A DNA stretch of 64,000 nucleotides from Phragmites australis (GCF_958298935.1 NC_084942.1:19289501-19353500), one strand, 5' to 3'; shown: positions 1-10,452, counted from the stretch's first letter. Numbers and translations: made by a program. Notes: generated by a model not told the origin, from the letters alone.

Positions 1-301
1 GGCGGACCAGGCACGACGAACAAGGCACCGGACGCCGTGGCGCCGGAGCCGGCGTGCCTTCCCGAGATCGGCGCTCGATCGCGCATGCTCTCCCACCAGC
101 ACGCGTGTGGGTCGGTTTCGCCCTTCGCTTCCCGACCCGAGACGGCGAATGAGACACGGGAGTACAAAGTACGCCAACCGGCGACCAAGGCGGTGTTTTG
201 GTCACTCTTCCAATCATACCCTCCATTTTTTTTTTCTTAAACCTAACATACCCCTTGAACGCGCCCATCGCCATCTCCACCCGCCGTCGCGAGATCGCCA
301 G
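1..301 (+). other. Possible 5'-UTR exon of a plus-strand host gene
   Basis: GC-rich sequence ends in a good splice donor (ATCGCCAG then GTACCC at 302). The next convincing plus-strand exon is at 6271, and it starts with untranslated bases before its ATG. This stretch could therefore be the leader exon of that gene, with a roughly 6-kb first intron that hosts a hAT transposon. Short open frames here have no recognisable domain. The link is inference from splice signals only. Confidence 0.25.
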
Positions 302-1644
302 GTACCCGTACGTCGAATCCTCTCCCTCCGGCACCTAACAGGCATTAATGGTTCGATTCTGCTTCTGCTTCCCTCTTCTTGTTTGTTTGGGCTCCGTTGG
401 CGTTAGCGAGGTTCTTGGCAGTTCGCGTTCGGGCGAGCTCTGTTATCTTGTGGCGCGGTATGATCTAGGGTGCCGTTTGTGCCTGCTGCAGCAGTGGTTC
501 GTCGCTTCTTGCTTTGGGTTCGGGAGTGGAGGGGAGGGATGTGGCGCTGCCCGCGAGGTGTTCGTGGAAATGTCACAGCCAGCCAGGGTCGGCCCTGAGG
601 GGGTCGAGCAGGGCGGCCGCCCTGGGCCCCAAAATCGAGAGGCCTCTCTTCATGTATTTGTGTATAATATACATACCTAATAATCCGTACGACAACAGAT
701 AAAACTAGGTCTAAAGTAGCAGTTAGACTTAGTAGTCCGTACGGTAGGACGCAAGTAGCCTAGTTCCTCCGGTCCATAAAAATTCAAATAACCTGTCTGT
801 CTAGCCTATTTGGCTGTTTAACTGTTTCATGTTTTCTTGCGTACAAACAGTCTAATTTCTTACTGGTTTTTCTGCTCTATAGTTTCTACTTCATCTCAAA
901 TGGATCCGACCCTTGTTGAGATCGCACGTTTAAAATATGGAAAGGTTCCCACTTGCTCTGGCGATTAATGGGTCCAGCGTTTGTACTGCGGTGCTGGCAC
1001 CTACGAGCAGATAGCTCCAAAGCTACTATGGTTACAAACTAACTGCTGCATGTATCGATGAGTAACTAGAGCTGCACGCAACAAGTTGTATATAGGCATA
1101 TGAGTATTTTTACCTAGCTAGCATGCATTAATGCAAGCATATGTGCATATACTCTGATCCCTCATAATTTTGTTCAGCATTTACGATAATTTTGTTTCAG
1201 CTTACCGTAACGGATGCATTCTAAGTTGTTCAAATTTATCGTAAATGCTTGTAAACTTTACCTATAATATTATCTTTGTAATTAATATATAAATATTTTG
1301 AGACCTGTCCTGCAGCCAGCTAGTGCCAGGATGGATTGCAGTCCTGACTCTAGGACCGCGGGTCACTTGCAATGGAACTGTTCGTGTTGATCTCAGATTC
1401 TCTTGGGATGAGTTGCAATAGAATAATACTAGTGATGATCTTTTACCTGTACAAATGGAGAGAAAATTAGAAATAGCCAATGTGCCATGGTATTGTCTCT
1501 GGTCCTAGACTGGTTATTTTGAAGAGTGTGCATCAAACCAGTAATGGCCGCCACTGGTTGCTTATCCAGTCCCGGTCTCGAAACACTGTTAAAGTGTTAA
1601 ATGGCCTGCTCTCCCTCTCTTTCCCTTTTCTCTTGAAATTTTGG
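302..1644. other. Presumed intron sequence, no gene seen
   Basis: No convincing coding frame. The stretch is T-rich after about 650. A 19-bp inverted repeat (1176-1194 against 1231-1249, 36-nt loop) could form a hairpin. Around 580-640 there is a GC-rich patch that may be a fragment of another transposon end, but it lacks a partner. Confidence 0.3.
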
Positions 1645-1659
1645 TTCAGTAGTAAAGAT

Positions 1660-2016
1660 GGCCAAATGGGCCAATCGGGCCGGCCTGGCACGGGCCCATC
1701 TCGGCACGGCCCGATTGGCCCATTTACTGTTACGGGCCGTGCCGTGCCGGCCCGCGTGCCGAGCCGTTGGCCCACGGCACGGCCCAACTGTCACCGTGCC
1801 GTGCCGGGCCGGCCCACGGCACGGTCGGCACGATGGGTCCGGCCGGCACGATGGGCCCGTTCGGCACGATGGGCCCGTTCGGCACGGTGGAGGCACGATA
1901 GGCCTGTTTGGCACGACGGGCCCGACCGGCACGGTGGAGGCACGACGGGCCAGGTCGGCACGGGAAGGCACGACGGGCCCGGCCGGCACGGTGGAGGCAC
2001 GTTGGGCCCGTCAGCA
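1660..2016. repeat. Left subterminal GC-rich repeat block of the hAT element
   Basis: Many short direct and inverted copies of GGCACGG / CCGTGCC, with GGCCC spacers and a GGCACGGTGGAGGCACGA-like unit. Such subterminal motifs are known transposase-binding regions in hAT elements such as Ac. That role is inferred here. The block keeps several frames open by chance, and I do not regard those as genes. Confidence 0.7.
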
Positions 2017-2180
2017 CTCAAAAAAATAGGAAAAAATAAAAAATAATAGCTAAAAAAATCCAAAAAACAATAAAAAAATATGGAAAATAAATACATAACA
2101 TCTTTATTGATTGGTTGCCTCGTTAAAAACCTTTCTACTAGAAGGAAAAAAGAGTACAACCAATGATTATGCTCCGAAAA

Positions 2181-2396
2181 TTACATGGTTTCATTAGAAA
2201 CCCCAGAATTTTGCTTGCAATTTTTAATATGCTTCCTCAAGTGTCCCGTTCCATGTGAAGATCTGGCACCTATTTCTATACTGCATATATTACACTTAGC
2301 AAATCTTACCTGTTCCCCGTTAATTTCTTTGAAAACCTTTTCAAAATGTTGCCACACTTGGGACCATGCACCTGAGTTCTCGGCGTCTTGATCCAT
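2181..2396 (-). CDS. Small BED zinc-finger protein encoded inside the hAT element
   Basis: An intact 71-residue frame beginning MDQDAENSG. It contains a BED finger: aromatic-rich start (VWQHFEKVF), then CNIC, GTGHLRKHIKNC (Cys-x2-Cys ... His-x4-Cys). The finger is clearly homologous to that of the full transposase upstream (4415-4855) but has no catalytic or dimerisation region. The unit has its own TATA box (2526-2533, minus strand). Its 3' flank (2102-2160) is nearly the same as the 3' flank of the full transposase (2650-2714), so it looks like a shortened second gene made by internal duplication and deletion. It could encode a DNA-binding competitor of the transposase, or be a relic. Function is inferred. 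Confidence 0.6.
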   Translation of the reverse strand: MDQDAENSGAWSQVWQHFEKVFKEINGEQVRFAKCNICSIEIGARSSHGTGHLRKHIKNCKQNSGVSNETM

Positions 2397-2525
2397 GAAT
2401 TGAAATATGGAATTAGTTTCTTGATGTGAAGTGAATACTGGCTACTTGGCTAGCAAATAGGAAAAGAGAGATGGGTGGGCAGGGTGGGCAATGAGAATAC
2501 ATGGAGTTTGAGATGGAGTAGATGG

Positions 2526-2533
2526 TATTTATA
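2526..2533 (-). promoter_or_regulatory. TATA box of the BED-only gene
   Basis: TATAAATA on the minus strand, 130 bp upstream of the small ORF start at 2396. It matches the TATA box of the main transposase gene (5192-5199) in sequence and setting. Confidence 0.5.
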
Positions 2534-2734
2534 GGCCACGATGAGAGGAGAGGTAGGTGGGGGTGGGGCCGCGGGGGTATTTTAAAAAAATAAACAAAAA
2601 ACATGAATAAAAAAACTTAGAAATAATAGGGGCACATGATTAATTCTAAAAATGAGCTTTATTGATAGGTTGCCTCATTAAAAACCTTTCTAGCAAAGGA
2701 AAAAAGAGTACAACCTAGCTCAGAAAATTTAAAA

Positions 2735-4889
2735 TTACACGTTCTCATCAGCATCTAGATACAAATTTTGGAATGATTCTTCAAGCTCAGTATTTTCTGC
2801 AGTGTGTTGCATTCGTGCTTCAGCTTGTTCCCAATCCTTTAACATGGTGAGTATTTCAACCATCTCACTTGACAGATTTGTTCTTCTCTCTTCGATTATC
2901 CTTCCTGTAAGACTGAAGGCAGCCTCAGAAGAAACTGTAGATACAGGAACCGTTAACAAATCTCGCGCTAACAGTGAAAGGACTGGATAATTCGTCTTGT
3001 GCTCATGCCACCATTGCAGTATGTTGAAGTTTTCTTGTTCGTGGCTGATAACGTCACTGTCGATGAAGGTAGTTAGCTCCCCTCCGGATGTTGGAATTCC
3101 GGTGCCCGTAGACGATCGTGACGAAGAGTCTGAACTTCTTGATGAAGAACCTGCACCAAATATTTTCCCCCACGTTGTCGTCTTCTTACTTGTTGTGGGT
3201 GCTAGTGGAGGTCGTTGCAAGCGAACTCCGCCATACTTTGTTTCATATTTACTATAAACTTCGAATAACTTAGAACGAACATTAGTATAATAATTAGAAT
3301 AATCATGGCCAAGAGCATCACCTAGAATTGCGAGAACTCTACAGAAAGCTGCAATTTTAGCTCTAGGATCTAAAATAAAGGCAAAAGCGTATAACAAAGG
3401 AATTTCTTTCCAATACTTTAAGAATTTAGATTTCATAGGAACTACACAATCTCTTAAAAGATTGTCATTTTCATAGTTGTTTAAATGAGTAGCAATTTTA
3501 ACAATATTATGCACTACTAAACAAGATGTTGGATAATAAACTCCTGATAAACTCATAGTTGAATCATAAAAAAATTCAAGAAACTCCAGTATCCTTTCAG
3601 CAACATACCAATGCGCTTCCGTGAGTAAAGTTTGACCCCCATGCTGATGGTAATGTGTATGAATAAACACACCAAATGTGCTCTTATATGGTATAATATT
3701 TTTAAGCATCAAGAAAGTAGAGTTCCATCTCACCGGCATGTCCAGAGCAAACTTACGTGGACGCACACCCATTGCAACACAATACTGTTTATATGCTGCA
3801 ATTCGTTGGTTAGAGGAGTTCATAAAAGATATTGCAGTACGAAAATCTTCTAAGTATCGCGATAACCTCTTCAAACCGGATTTTACTATAAGATTGATAA
3901 TATGACAAGCACAACGTTGATGTAACAAGAAAGATTCAGCATAAGTACTAAACAACGGAGTAAGAATATCCATTGCTCTAGAATTTACACCGGCATTATC
4001 TAAAGTGATAGAAAATATTTTATTCGTGAGGCCAAAGTCTGCAACTACTTGAGATATTTTTTCAGCAATATTTTCACCGGTATGCGCGTTGTCAATCAAG
4101 CTAAAACCTATTATTCTCTTTTCTAATTCCCAATCATTATTAACAAAATGAGCAACCACACTAAGATAATCCTCTCTAGCCCTACCTGCCCATATGTCCG
4201 AGGTCAAAGCAACTGAAAATGTACATGTTTACAACATTTCTTTAAGTTTGCTACGACACGTATTGTAGTATTTTACCATATCCCTACTAGTTGTCTGTCT
4301 AGAAACATGCGTGAACCTAGGATTATGAGCTTGCTTAATGTAATCTTCAAATGCAGCAGACTCACCGATATTGAGTGGTAGATTCGCTCTTGCAATGAAG
4401 CGACATAGCTCTTTTCAAGCATTGGCAGAGTCGTACTCCCAATGATGAACAGAGCCGTCGGGGTTGTACTGCAACACCGTCTGCTTCATGGCTGCTCCAC
4501 TCTTTCGCTTGCAACTTATGGCGTGCCTCTTCAAGTGCCCCGTTCCACCCGAGGGCTTTGCAGATAATTCATTTTTACAAATATAACACTTAGCATACCT
4601 GACACTTACCCCATCTTCCTCTTTGTAGATCCTTTCAAAGTCTTGCCAAACTTCGGAAGTACCGGCTCTTGATCTTTTAGACCCGCTGCTTGCTAATGTG
4701 TGCGCACTTGTAGAGCCTGACGATGGCACTCCTGCTGCATCACCTGGATCTGGATGTGAACCAACCGGAGGTTCACCGTCGGGTCCATCATCACCTGCAG
4801 CACTAGTATCAAAGGGGCCGTAGTCCCCTGTGAGTCCTTGGAGAAAAAAAATCATGATCTATGGATGTATCATGATCACCGGCATCCAT
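2735..4889 (-). pseudogene. hAT transposase, disrupted
   Basis: One long reading frame runs from 4855 to 2735 and is broken by two in-frame stops: TGA at 4415-4417 and TAA at 4229-4231. The N-terminal part (4855-4415) holds an acidic/Pro-rich leader and a BED zinc finger (CYIC ... GTGHLKRHAISC). The 490-residue downstream part begins with TSDIWAGRA and has the conserved RCACHIINL and VRWNSTF segments of plant hAT transposases. It ends with the hAT dimerisation domain (LQWWHEHKTNYPVLSLLARD ... SSEAAFS). Translation between the stops stays homologous, so these are point lesions and not an intron. A better start (MDAGDHD, ATG at 4889) is one base out of frame across a T8 run, suggesting a further indel. 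The gene would encode the cut-and-paste recombinase, but this copy cannot make a full protein. Confidence 0.9.
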
Positions 4890-5191
4890 GATCAATGTCA
4901 AATGACACTACAAAAATTGCAAATATTCAGAGTTAGAAATAATCAAATAATAAAACTAATAATAAAATAAGACTCAACAACGATGCAAAAAAATCACCAA
5001 GATTTCTTCAACTTCAAGATAGCAAATCAGCAGGATGACGATTTTGGAATTGCTCGGATTTTTTTGCAACAATTCAAACTAATTTTGCCAAATTATCGCT
5101 AATTCTCACAAACTTTGAGACAAGAATGAGAGGAGGAAACAAGAGAGAAAATGGTGTTGCTGGTGTGGAATGGAAGGGCAAGGTGCTCCTC

Positions 5192-5199
5192 TATTTATA
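5192..5199 (-). promoter_or_regulatory. TATA box of the hAT transposase gene
   Basis: TATAAATA on the minus strand about 300 bp upstream of the probable ATG at 4889, just inside the right subterminal repeats. Placement fits a promoter for the transposase transcript. Confidence 0.5.
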
Positions 5200-5289
5200 G
5201 GTGAAAAATGGTGATTTTTGTAATTTTTTTCGAATTTTTTGAAGCTCAAACGGTCACAAAACGGCTATAAAATTCAAAAATATCGGGTT

Positions 5290-5650
5290 AACGGGTTAAA
5301 CGGGCCGGGCCCCCGCCGGCCCATCGTGCCCCACGTGCCGGCCGGGCCGTGCCCCCCGCGGTGGGCCGTGCCGTGCCGTGCCGGCCCGGCCGTGCCGTGA
5401 TGGGCCGGCCGTGCCGTGATGGGCCGCCGCGTGCCGTGCCGGCCCGACCCGGCCGTGCCTCCTGGGCCACCCGTGCCTGAGCCGGGCCGTGCCGTGCCGG
5501 CCCGCCGTGCCGCGCGCTCGGCCCAGGCACGGCCCGTGGCCTCGTGCTGTGCCGGCCCGGCCCATCTCGGCTCGGGCCGGACCGTGCCTGGGCCGTGCCT
5601 ACAGTTCCGTGCCTCGGGCCGGCCCAGTAAGCACGGCCTATTTGGCCATC
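5290..5650. repeat. Right subterminal GC-rich repeat block of the hAT element
   Basis: Dense copies of CCGTGCC / GGCACGG and GGGCCGG, mirror-related to the left block at 1660-2016. Together the blocks bracket the coding part of the element. Open frames across it are compositional. Confidence 0.7.
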
Positions 5651-5662
5651 TTTATTCAGTAG

Positions 5663-6270
5663 TCATGTTTGCTGCGCATTTTCAGTGTTAACAGTTCGAC
5701 ACATTAAACAAGGAAGAGAGGCATCTTCTCGAATAAGTGAAATGATGCTTTCTATTGGGCTGCCTATTTTTCTTTCAGTAGTTGCCTGACCCGAATCCTA
5801 GGTGACTTTATGGATGCTGAGATATGGCAGTCTATAATACTTGCATCGATCAATAGAGGGGCACTGAAGGCCCATTTATTGGTTGGATGGATCCTTAACT
5901 ATCTCTTGGAACGATCATAATTTGACACAATCCATTACTTGATTCTATGGGCCTTTGATGCAACTTTGTATAGCATTTAGGGCAAGTTTTCTTCACTTGT
6001 TTTTTCATGATCTTAATAACTAGGTGCTGTGTGCTCATCAACAAGTTGAGTTTTATATTCTTTCCTGTCATCCTGTGGTAATATGTTTTAGTGTTTTACT
6101 GGTGTGCTTTAATCATTCTTGCGCAGAGAAAAAAATCAACTACTTTTTTTTTATTGTTTTAGGCCACAGACACATATGAGTTAGAACTTTTGATGTTGAT
6201 CTGTTTTCTTGTTCTAATCTATCCTCCAAGTGAGTATTGGTGATGACAGCAATTTCTAATACTTTTTCAG
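5663..6270. other. Presumed intron sequence after the hAT insertion
   Basis: AT-rich sequence with no coding frame of note. It ends in a polypyrimidine tract and acceptor (ACTTTTTCAG, ending at 6270). Confidence 0.35.
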
Positions 6271-6347
6271 TGACTACCCCAGCATAAAAGAAGATGCCTT
6301 CACTTCAGAAAGCCTTGCCTCCTGAACTTGCTGATAATGTGCTCAGA
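6271..6347 (+). CDS. First coding exon of a small LYR-family-like protein (partial gene)
   Basis: An exon bounded by a strong acceptor (TTTTTCAG, 6270) and donor (AGA then GTAAGG, 6348). After 23 untranslated bases an ATG at 6294 opens 18 codons reading MPSLQKALPPELADNVLR, ending in phase 0. From my knowledge of plant proteins this resembles the N-terminus of a small Complex1_LYR family protein, whose next residues would be the LYR motif. Such proteins bind acyl-carrier protein and assist respiratory complex or Fe-S assembly in mitochondria. I could not find the LYR-containing exon downstream. A MULE begins about 1.1 kb further on, and the rest may lie outside the window or be lost. Identity is a tentative recall match on 18 residues. 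Confidence 0.4.
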
Positions 6348-7424
6348 GTAAGGCTCCGTTAGCACCTTTTATTGTGTTCTCCTTGGTGCTATGGGCAATG
6401 ACCAACCCTCAAATCAACTTGTACTGTTGTATGGTAATGAGTAGTCAGTCATCGGACCTCGTTTATTTGGAACAGTTAGCTTAAGTTCTAGCGTCAGCTT
6501 ATTCAGAAAAAACACATCTAGCATGCCTCTCGCAGCCATACTTTAAATTTGAGGATGCTCCAATCTTTCCTAAAACAGGTATATGGCTGACTGATAGCCT
6601 TTTTTGGGTGGTGATTTATGAGATTACACACAGCTTTGAATTTGAGGATTGATAAAAACTGTACCTACTGGGGCATTTTCATCATGCTTCTTGGTTCCGT
6701 CACTGTGGAACCGAACCACAGCCACAAATTTACAAAAGTGCAAACTGCAAAAATTTGTGGCAATGGCCTTCTCCCTCGTTATGTTAGAATAATGGAAAGT
6801 TTGGACTTCTCCATTACCAGAAGCATTTGAGGCCTTTTGGGTATCCCCTTTGATGGTCTGCAGTATGGAAACAGTTTACACAGAAAAAGCTTGCAGCTAT
6901 GAAAACCCCCTATTTGTCAGAAATATGGTATGCTTGCTTGCATTGTGCTTAACACTGAAGGGAGCTACTGCCTTTCGTTCTTTCACAGAATTGCTGTCCA
7001 GTTCTGCAGTTCTCATAAGTGTTTCAGTCGTTCTTTTTCGCCATATAAACCGGGAAAGTCCGTCCAAGGTTCAGTGGAGTAACACATTGCATTCCAATTA
7101 TTCATGGTCACATCTGTAGGTGCTGGATGATCTATGTGCATGGATCTTATGTCTCTACTTTTAACTGACACAATCTACGTCCCTATAAAATTGTCACATT
7201 GCTCTTTAGAATCTGGGAAAGCGAGACGAAACAAATGGCATTGCATCAAAGGGGTGTAGGATTGGAACAGGTGAGGTTGATGGATTCAGAGACCCTTGAG
7301 TGGAGAGAATGAGACGTGGCCTGGGAGCTGGGGCCATTTCAGGAATTGTGTGCAGAGCATGACATGCTACTTGCTGTCTGCACGTCAAATGATGGGGAAA
7401 GAATACCCCTTCTTCGAGGACAAA
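6348..7424. other. Host intron or flank, no further exon found
   Basis: Several short open frames (for example 6850-7119) show no domain or splice-consistent continuation of the 6271 exon. I see nothing else. Confidence 0.3.
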
Positions 7425-7520
7425 AAATTAAAAATAGTATGTAAATATATTCGGCATTTTAAACATCAAAAAATTGATTTTGATATTTGAGGTATCGAAA
7501 ACTCCAGTATTCGACACTTG

Positions 7521-7609
7521 AGGTATCAAATACGGCACTGTTCATCGTATTCGGCACCTTAAGTGCCGAAAATACTAAATATAATGAACAATACCGTATT
7601 TGATACCTT
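7521..7609. repeat. Fold-back palindrome inside the left MULE end
   Basis: AGGTATCAAATACGG (7521) is mirrored by CCGTATTTGATACCT (7594), with a second inner inverted repeat TTCGGCAC/GTGCCGAA (7550-7570). The right end of the MULE lacks this segment, so it looks like a small foldback insertion or local inversion-duplication. Confidence 0.6.
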
Positions 7610-8319
7610 AGGTACCGAATACATGCCAACCCAAAGTGATGGTCGCGTCGTTTCGCTTTTGTCCTTCTTTTAACCCAAGTGCTGCCATGTTTCGCTATAA
7701 AATGCGAGCAAGTTGGTTTTACAGTATAATTTAGTTTTATTAGGGCACGAGTAAATAAATAAAGAAAGGAACCGAATGAGTGAGTGTTTCATAATTTTGT
7801 TGATATTTTATTATTCATTTAATGTATTTGTGTAGGTAATTTTTTAGGAAAGTAACGTTGGAAGAATACAAAATCTAATTTACCGAACAATACTAGTTGT
7901 GAAGTATGATTATTATATAATCCGGTATAGATGTTACATACGCTAATAAATATTACATGTGATATGAGATTTTTCATCGCTGCGTGAATGGATCTTAACC
8001 ATAAAGAGATAATGATAATAAATATTAGTATGTATGGTACGTCTAAAGACTAACTTAATAGCGTATCGCAGCTAAACCAAACATATCTTAGGGAATGAAA
8101 ATAGATTGGGTTATAATATATGCTCTCTATCGAGTGCACTTAGAATATTTGCCCTTTCGTATAGCATCGGGACCCTCCACTTTAGCGCGATGGGTTCTCT
8201 CCCGCTTCCTTTCCCTCTCTACTTCGCGTGCCTCAGCTGCGGCATGCTCCTTGAATGACTTCCTCATACGCTTCTTCTTCTGACGCTTGAGCTATAGTTT
8301 TTCATGCTATTGCTTGTAC

Positions 8320-8940
8320 TCCCGGTGTTCATTGACTCACTAACCATACAATATGGGGGATGACATAATCGTCTATCGTGTTGCAGAACATGATGCCTCC
8401 CAACAGGACGTACAAGTACACCTCATAGTGTTATAAAACTGTAGCCTCGTCTGCATCCGGTGGGTATGGACTGAACTGTGGCAGCCTATGAATCTAGGAC
8501 ATGGAGAAACCTATATCTTTCTTGTCATATTACACATCAAACCTATAAGATGCAGATGGTCAATGAAGCTTGAATAACACTATAATATTTAAAGTGCATT
8601 ACATAACAAATAATTATCTGCCTCAACGTAACCCTTTCACCTTGTCAGCATGGTCGCGAAACTACTAATGAGGCACTCCTGATTGGCAGCCTGGTCAGCA
8701 TGGCCACATCACTCAATGTACGACCATCTCGTCAAAAGGAAAGTAGAACGTGTGCGTCTCAGAACGCCACCGATCGATGAGACCTATGAGCAGTGGCTCC
8801 TCAATTGACAGGAGAGATGTCCTACCATTACCCGCCATGGGAGCTCCGGCCATCATAAGAGCGAAAGGTAATAGTCCTGCCCGTACGAGTGGCTCATAGA
8901 ATCGAGGGTCTAACTCCTTAATCGTGTGAACACTCTAGGC
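8320..8940 (-). pseudogene. Plant mobile domain (PMD) remnant within the MULE
   Basis: Minus-strand translation gives DPRFYEPLVRAGLLPFALM, then LIDRWRSETHTFYFPFDEM, and after a one-base shift SDVAMLTRLPI. Further on comes YLYVLLGGIMFCNTIDDY. These are the hallmark segments of the PMD (aminotransferase-like plant mobile domain), where the consensus is roughly LIDRWRPETHTFHLPxGEMTxTLxDVAMLLGLP. The frame shift near 8715 and scattered stops make it a pseudogene. PMDs are known both in host proteins such as MAIN/MAIL1 and as passengers in MULEs and gypsy elements. Here it lies directly downstream of the transposase in the same orientation, so it was most likely part of the element. Confidence 0.7.
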
Positions 8941-9429
8941 TCGCAACGGAAACAACTGAAAAATGTATCCAATACATGTACTAAGTTAGTAGCAACTTAT
9001 CGTGACAATTACAAATCACATATAATTATGGTACCTGCTGCCCTATGAAAATCATCTATTCCCTATGGTTCTCGGCGTACCGCTGCTGAAGAAGCTCGGG
9101 AAGACTAACATAAGCCATGACAATTATTTCAATAAGTAGGTGAATAACAAATTAGAATATATTATAAGTTTCATGGTTCAATAAGTACGTGAATAACAAA
9201 TAAGAATATATTACAAGCTTCATGATTCAATAAAATAGGTGAATAACAAGCTTTATGATTCAATAAAAAAACATTGCATGTGATGCTAATACCAAACGAT
9301 ATATTACAAAATAAATAGTACAATTGATAGGTGAATAATAATTTAGAATGCAAACCATGATTGCGAATAACTTCAAACAACAAACTAAAATGCAACAACT
9401 CTAATACACTATAGTTCGATAGTGGTCTG

Positions 9430-10193
9430 ATAGTTTACTGTCGGGTTGGACATATCCTCCTATCATAGCCAGGTTGTTTATAAAGTTTACACTTACGTAG
9501 GCCGTCAACAACATCTGCTTCATCCATGTCACCTTGCAGCCTAATGACTCTAGGTCTTCTAGGATCTATACTTCGTGCTCAAGGATAAGGTACCAATTTA
9601 GGCCTCCAGATCGCTTTGTAGGTTCTTTCAATATTGAAGGACCACATCTTTGGAAGCCATGTGTTCCTTAATGCATCGATCGTGAAGTACAGTGATATGT
9701 ACTGTGATACATCATTACCACCTATGTCCCTACAAGCGGCTAAGACATGCGAGCATGTGATATAATACAATTTTGGCTTATTGCATATGCACTTCACCTC
9801 GTGAGGCCCAAGTTGACATTACTGCACGATGTCCCTTGAGTTATACCCTGAGGCATACCTATGGAGGTATATGACCTTGAATTCATTGTTGGCCAGGTCA
9901 TAGATCCTCGTCCGATGAAAACGTGTCTTGTTCCTTCTTTTGGATATGATTTCCTCCACCTTAGGTGCAAACCGCGTGCTGCAATTCATAGCAGCATTAC
10001 CATGGTCTCTTCTTTTGGATATAATTTCCTCCACCTTAGGTGCAAACCGCGTGCTGCAATTCATAGCAGCATTACCACGGTCTCGAAAGTAGTCCTCTAT
10101 TCTATAGAATGTGAGCTCAATGATGGCACACAATGTGAGGCCCCGTACTCCCTTTAGAACATTGTTGAATGTCTCCGCTATGTTAGTTGTCAT
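9430..10193 (-). pseudogene. MULE transposase C-terminal fragment (SWIM finger and zinc knuckle)
   Basis: Minus-strand frame 10193-9819 starts MTTNIAETFNNVLKGVRGLT, the segment that follows the catalytic core in plant MuDR-type transposases. An in-frame TAA (9819-9821) follows. The frame then continues (9797-9579) into a SWIM-like zinc finger (CICNKPKLYYITCSHVLAAC). Beyond another stop is a degenerate zinc knuckle (KCKLYKQPGYDRRICP, where one Cys and the His are replaced by Tyr). The DDE core upstream is absent. Two direct duplications (75 bp in frame, and 65 bp out of frame just upstream) further damage it. The family is well supported; the protein is non-functional. Confidence 0.85.
9934..10083. 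repeat. Tandem duplication, 2 x 75 bp, in the MULE transposase
   Basis: Units 9934-10008 and 10009-10083 differ at only two or three positions. The unit length is a multiple of three, so the transposase frame gained a 25-residue repeat (RGNAAMNCSTRFAPKVEEII-type segment twice). Confidence 0.9.
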
Positions 10194-10273
10194 GATGATG
10201 TACCTAACCGTACTCCCTTTAGAACATTATTGAATGTCTCCGCTATGTTCGTTGTCATGATGATGTATCTAAC
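10144..10273. repeat. Tandem duplication, 2 x 65 bp, in the MULE transposase
   Basis: Units 10144-10208 and 10209-10273 are nearly identical (starting CGTACTCCCTTTAGAACATT). Sixty-five is not a multiple of three, so this copy shifts the reading frame. Confidence 0.9.
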
Positions 10274-10452
10274 ATGAGATATAATAATTTCAGAAGGCAT
10301 ATTTGCATAAGAAAGGGTATAGTATGATCATTTAAATTCTATATGCTAACCTAGCACTATGAGTGTCATGGATTAGGGCCCAATGCTCCATCGACTTCCC
10401 CACTATCCACTAGCTGAACGTAGCAAATGAACGGCTAACGATAGTTTGTCCC

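Larger units (their letters stand above)
1653..5654 (-). mobile_element. hAT-family DNA transposon, 4,002 bp, with perfect TSD
   Basis: The ends form a terminal inverted repeat: TAAAGATGGCCAAATGGGCC at 1653, with its complement GGCCTATTTGGCCATCTTTA ending at 5654 (one mismatch in 20). The element is flanked by an exact 8-bp duplication TTCAGTAG (1645-1652 and 5655-5662), the size expected for hAT insertion. Inside lie a minus-strand transposase with a BED finger and a hAT C-terminal dimerisation domain, a second BED-only gene, and GC-rich subterminal repeat blocks at both ends. The transposase carries two nonsense codons, so this copy is probably not autonomous. The intact TSD and near-intact TIR suggest moderate age. 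It lies in the presumed first intron of a host gene. Confidence 0.95.

Noticed and set aside
560..720. GC-rich GGGCGGCCGCCCTGGGCCCC patch as a hAT or other transposon terminus
   Set aside because: Only one end is visible, with no matching inverted repeat or TSD.
1480..2159. Overlapping frames rich in Arg/Pro/His on both strands
   Set aside because: They lie in the GC-rich subterminal repeats of the hAT element and are compositional. The same holds for 5288-5691.
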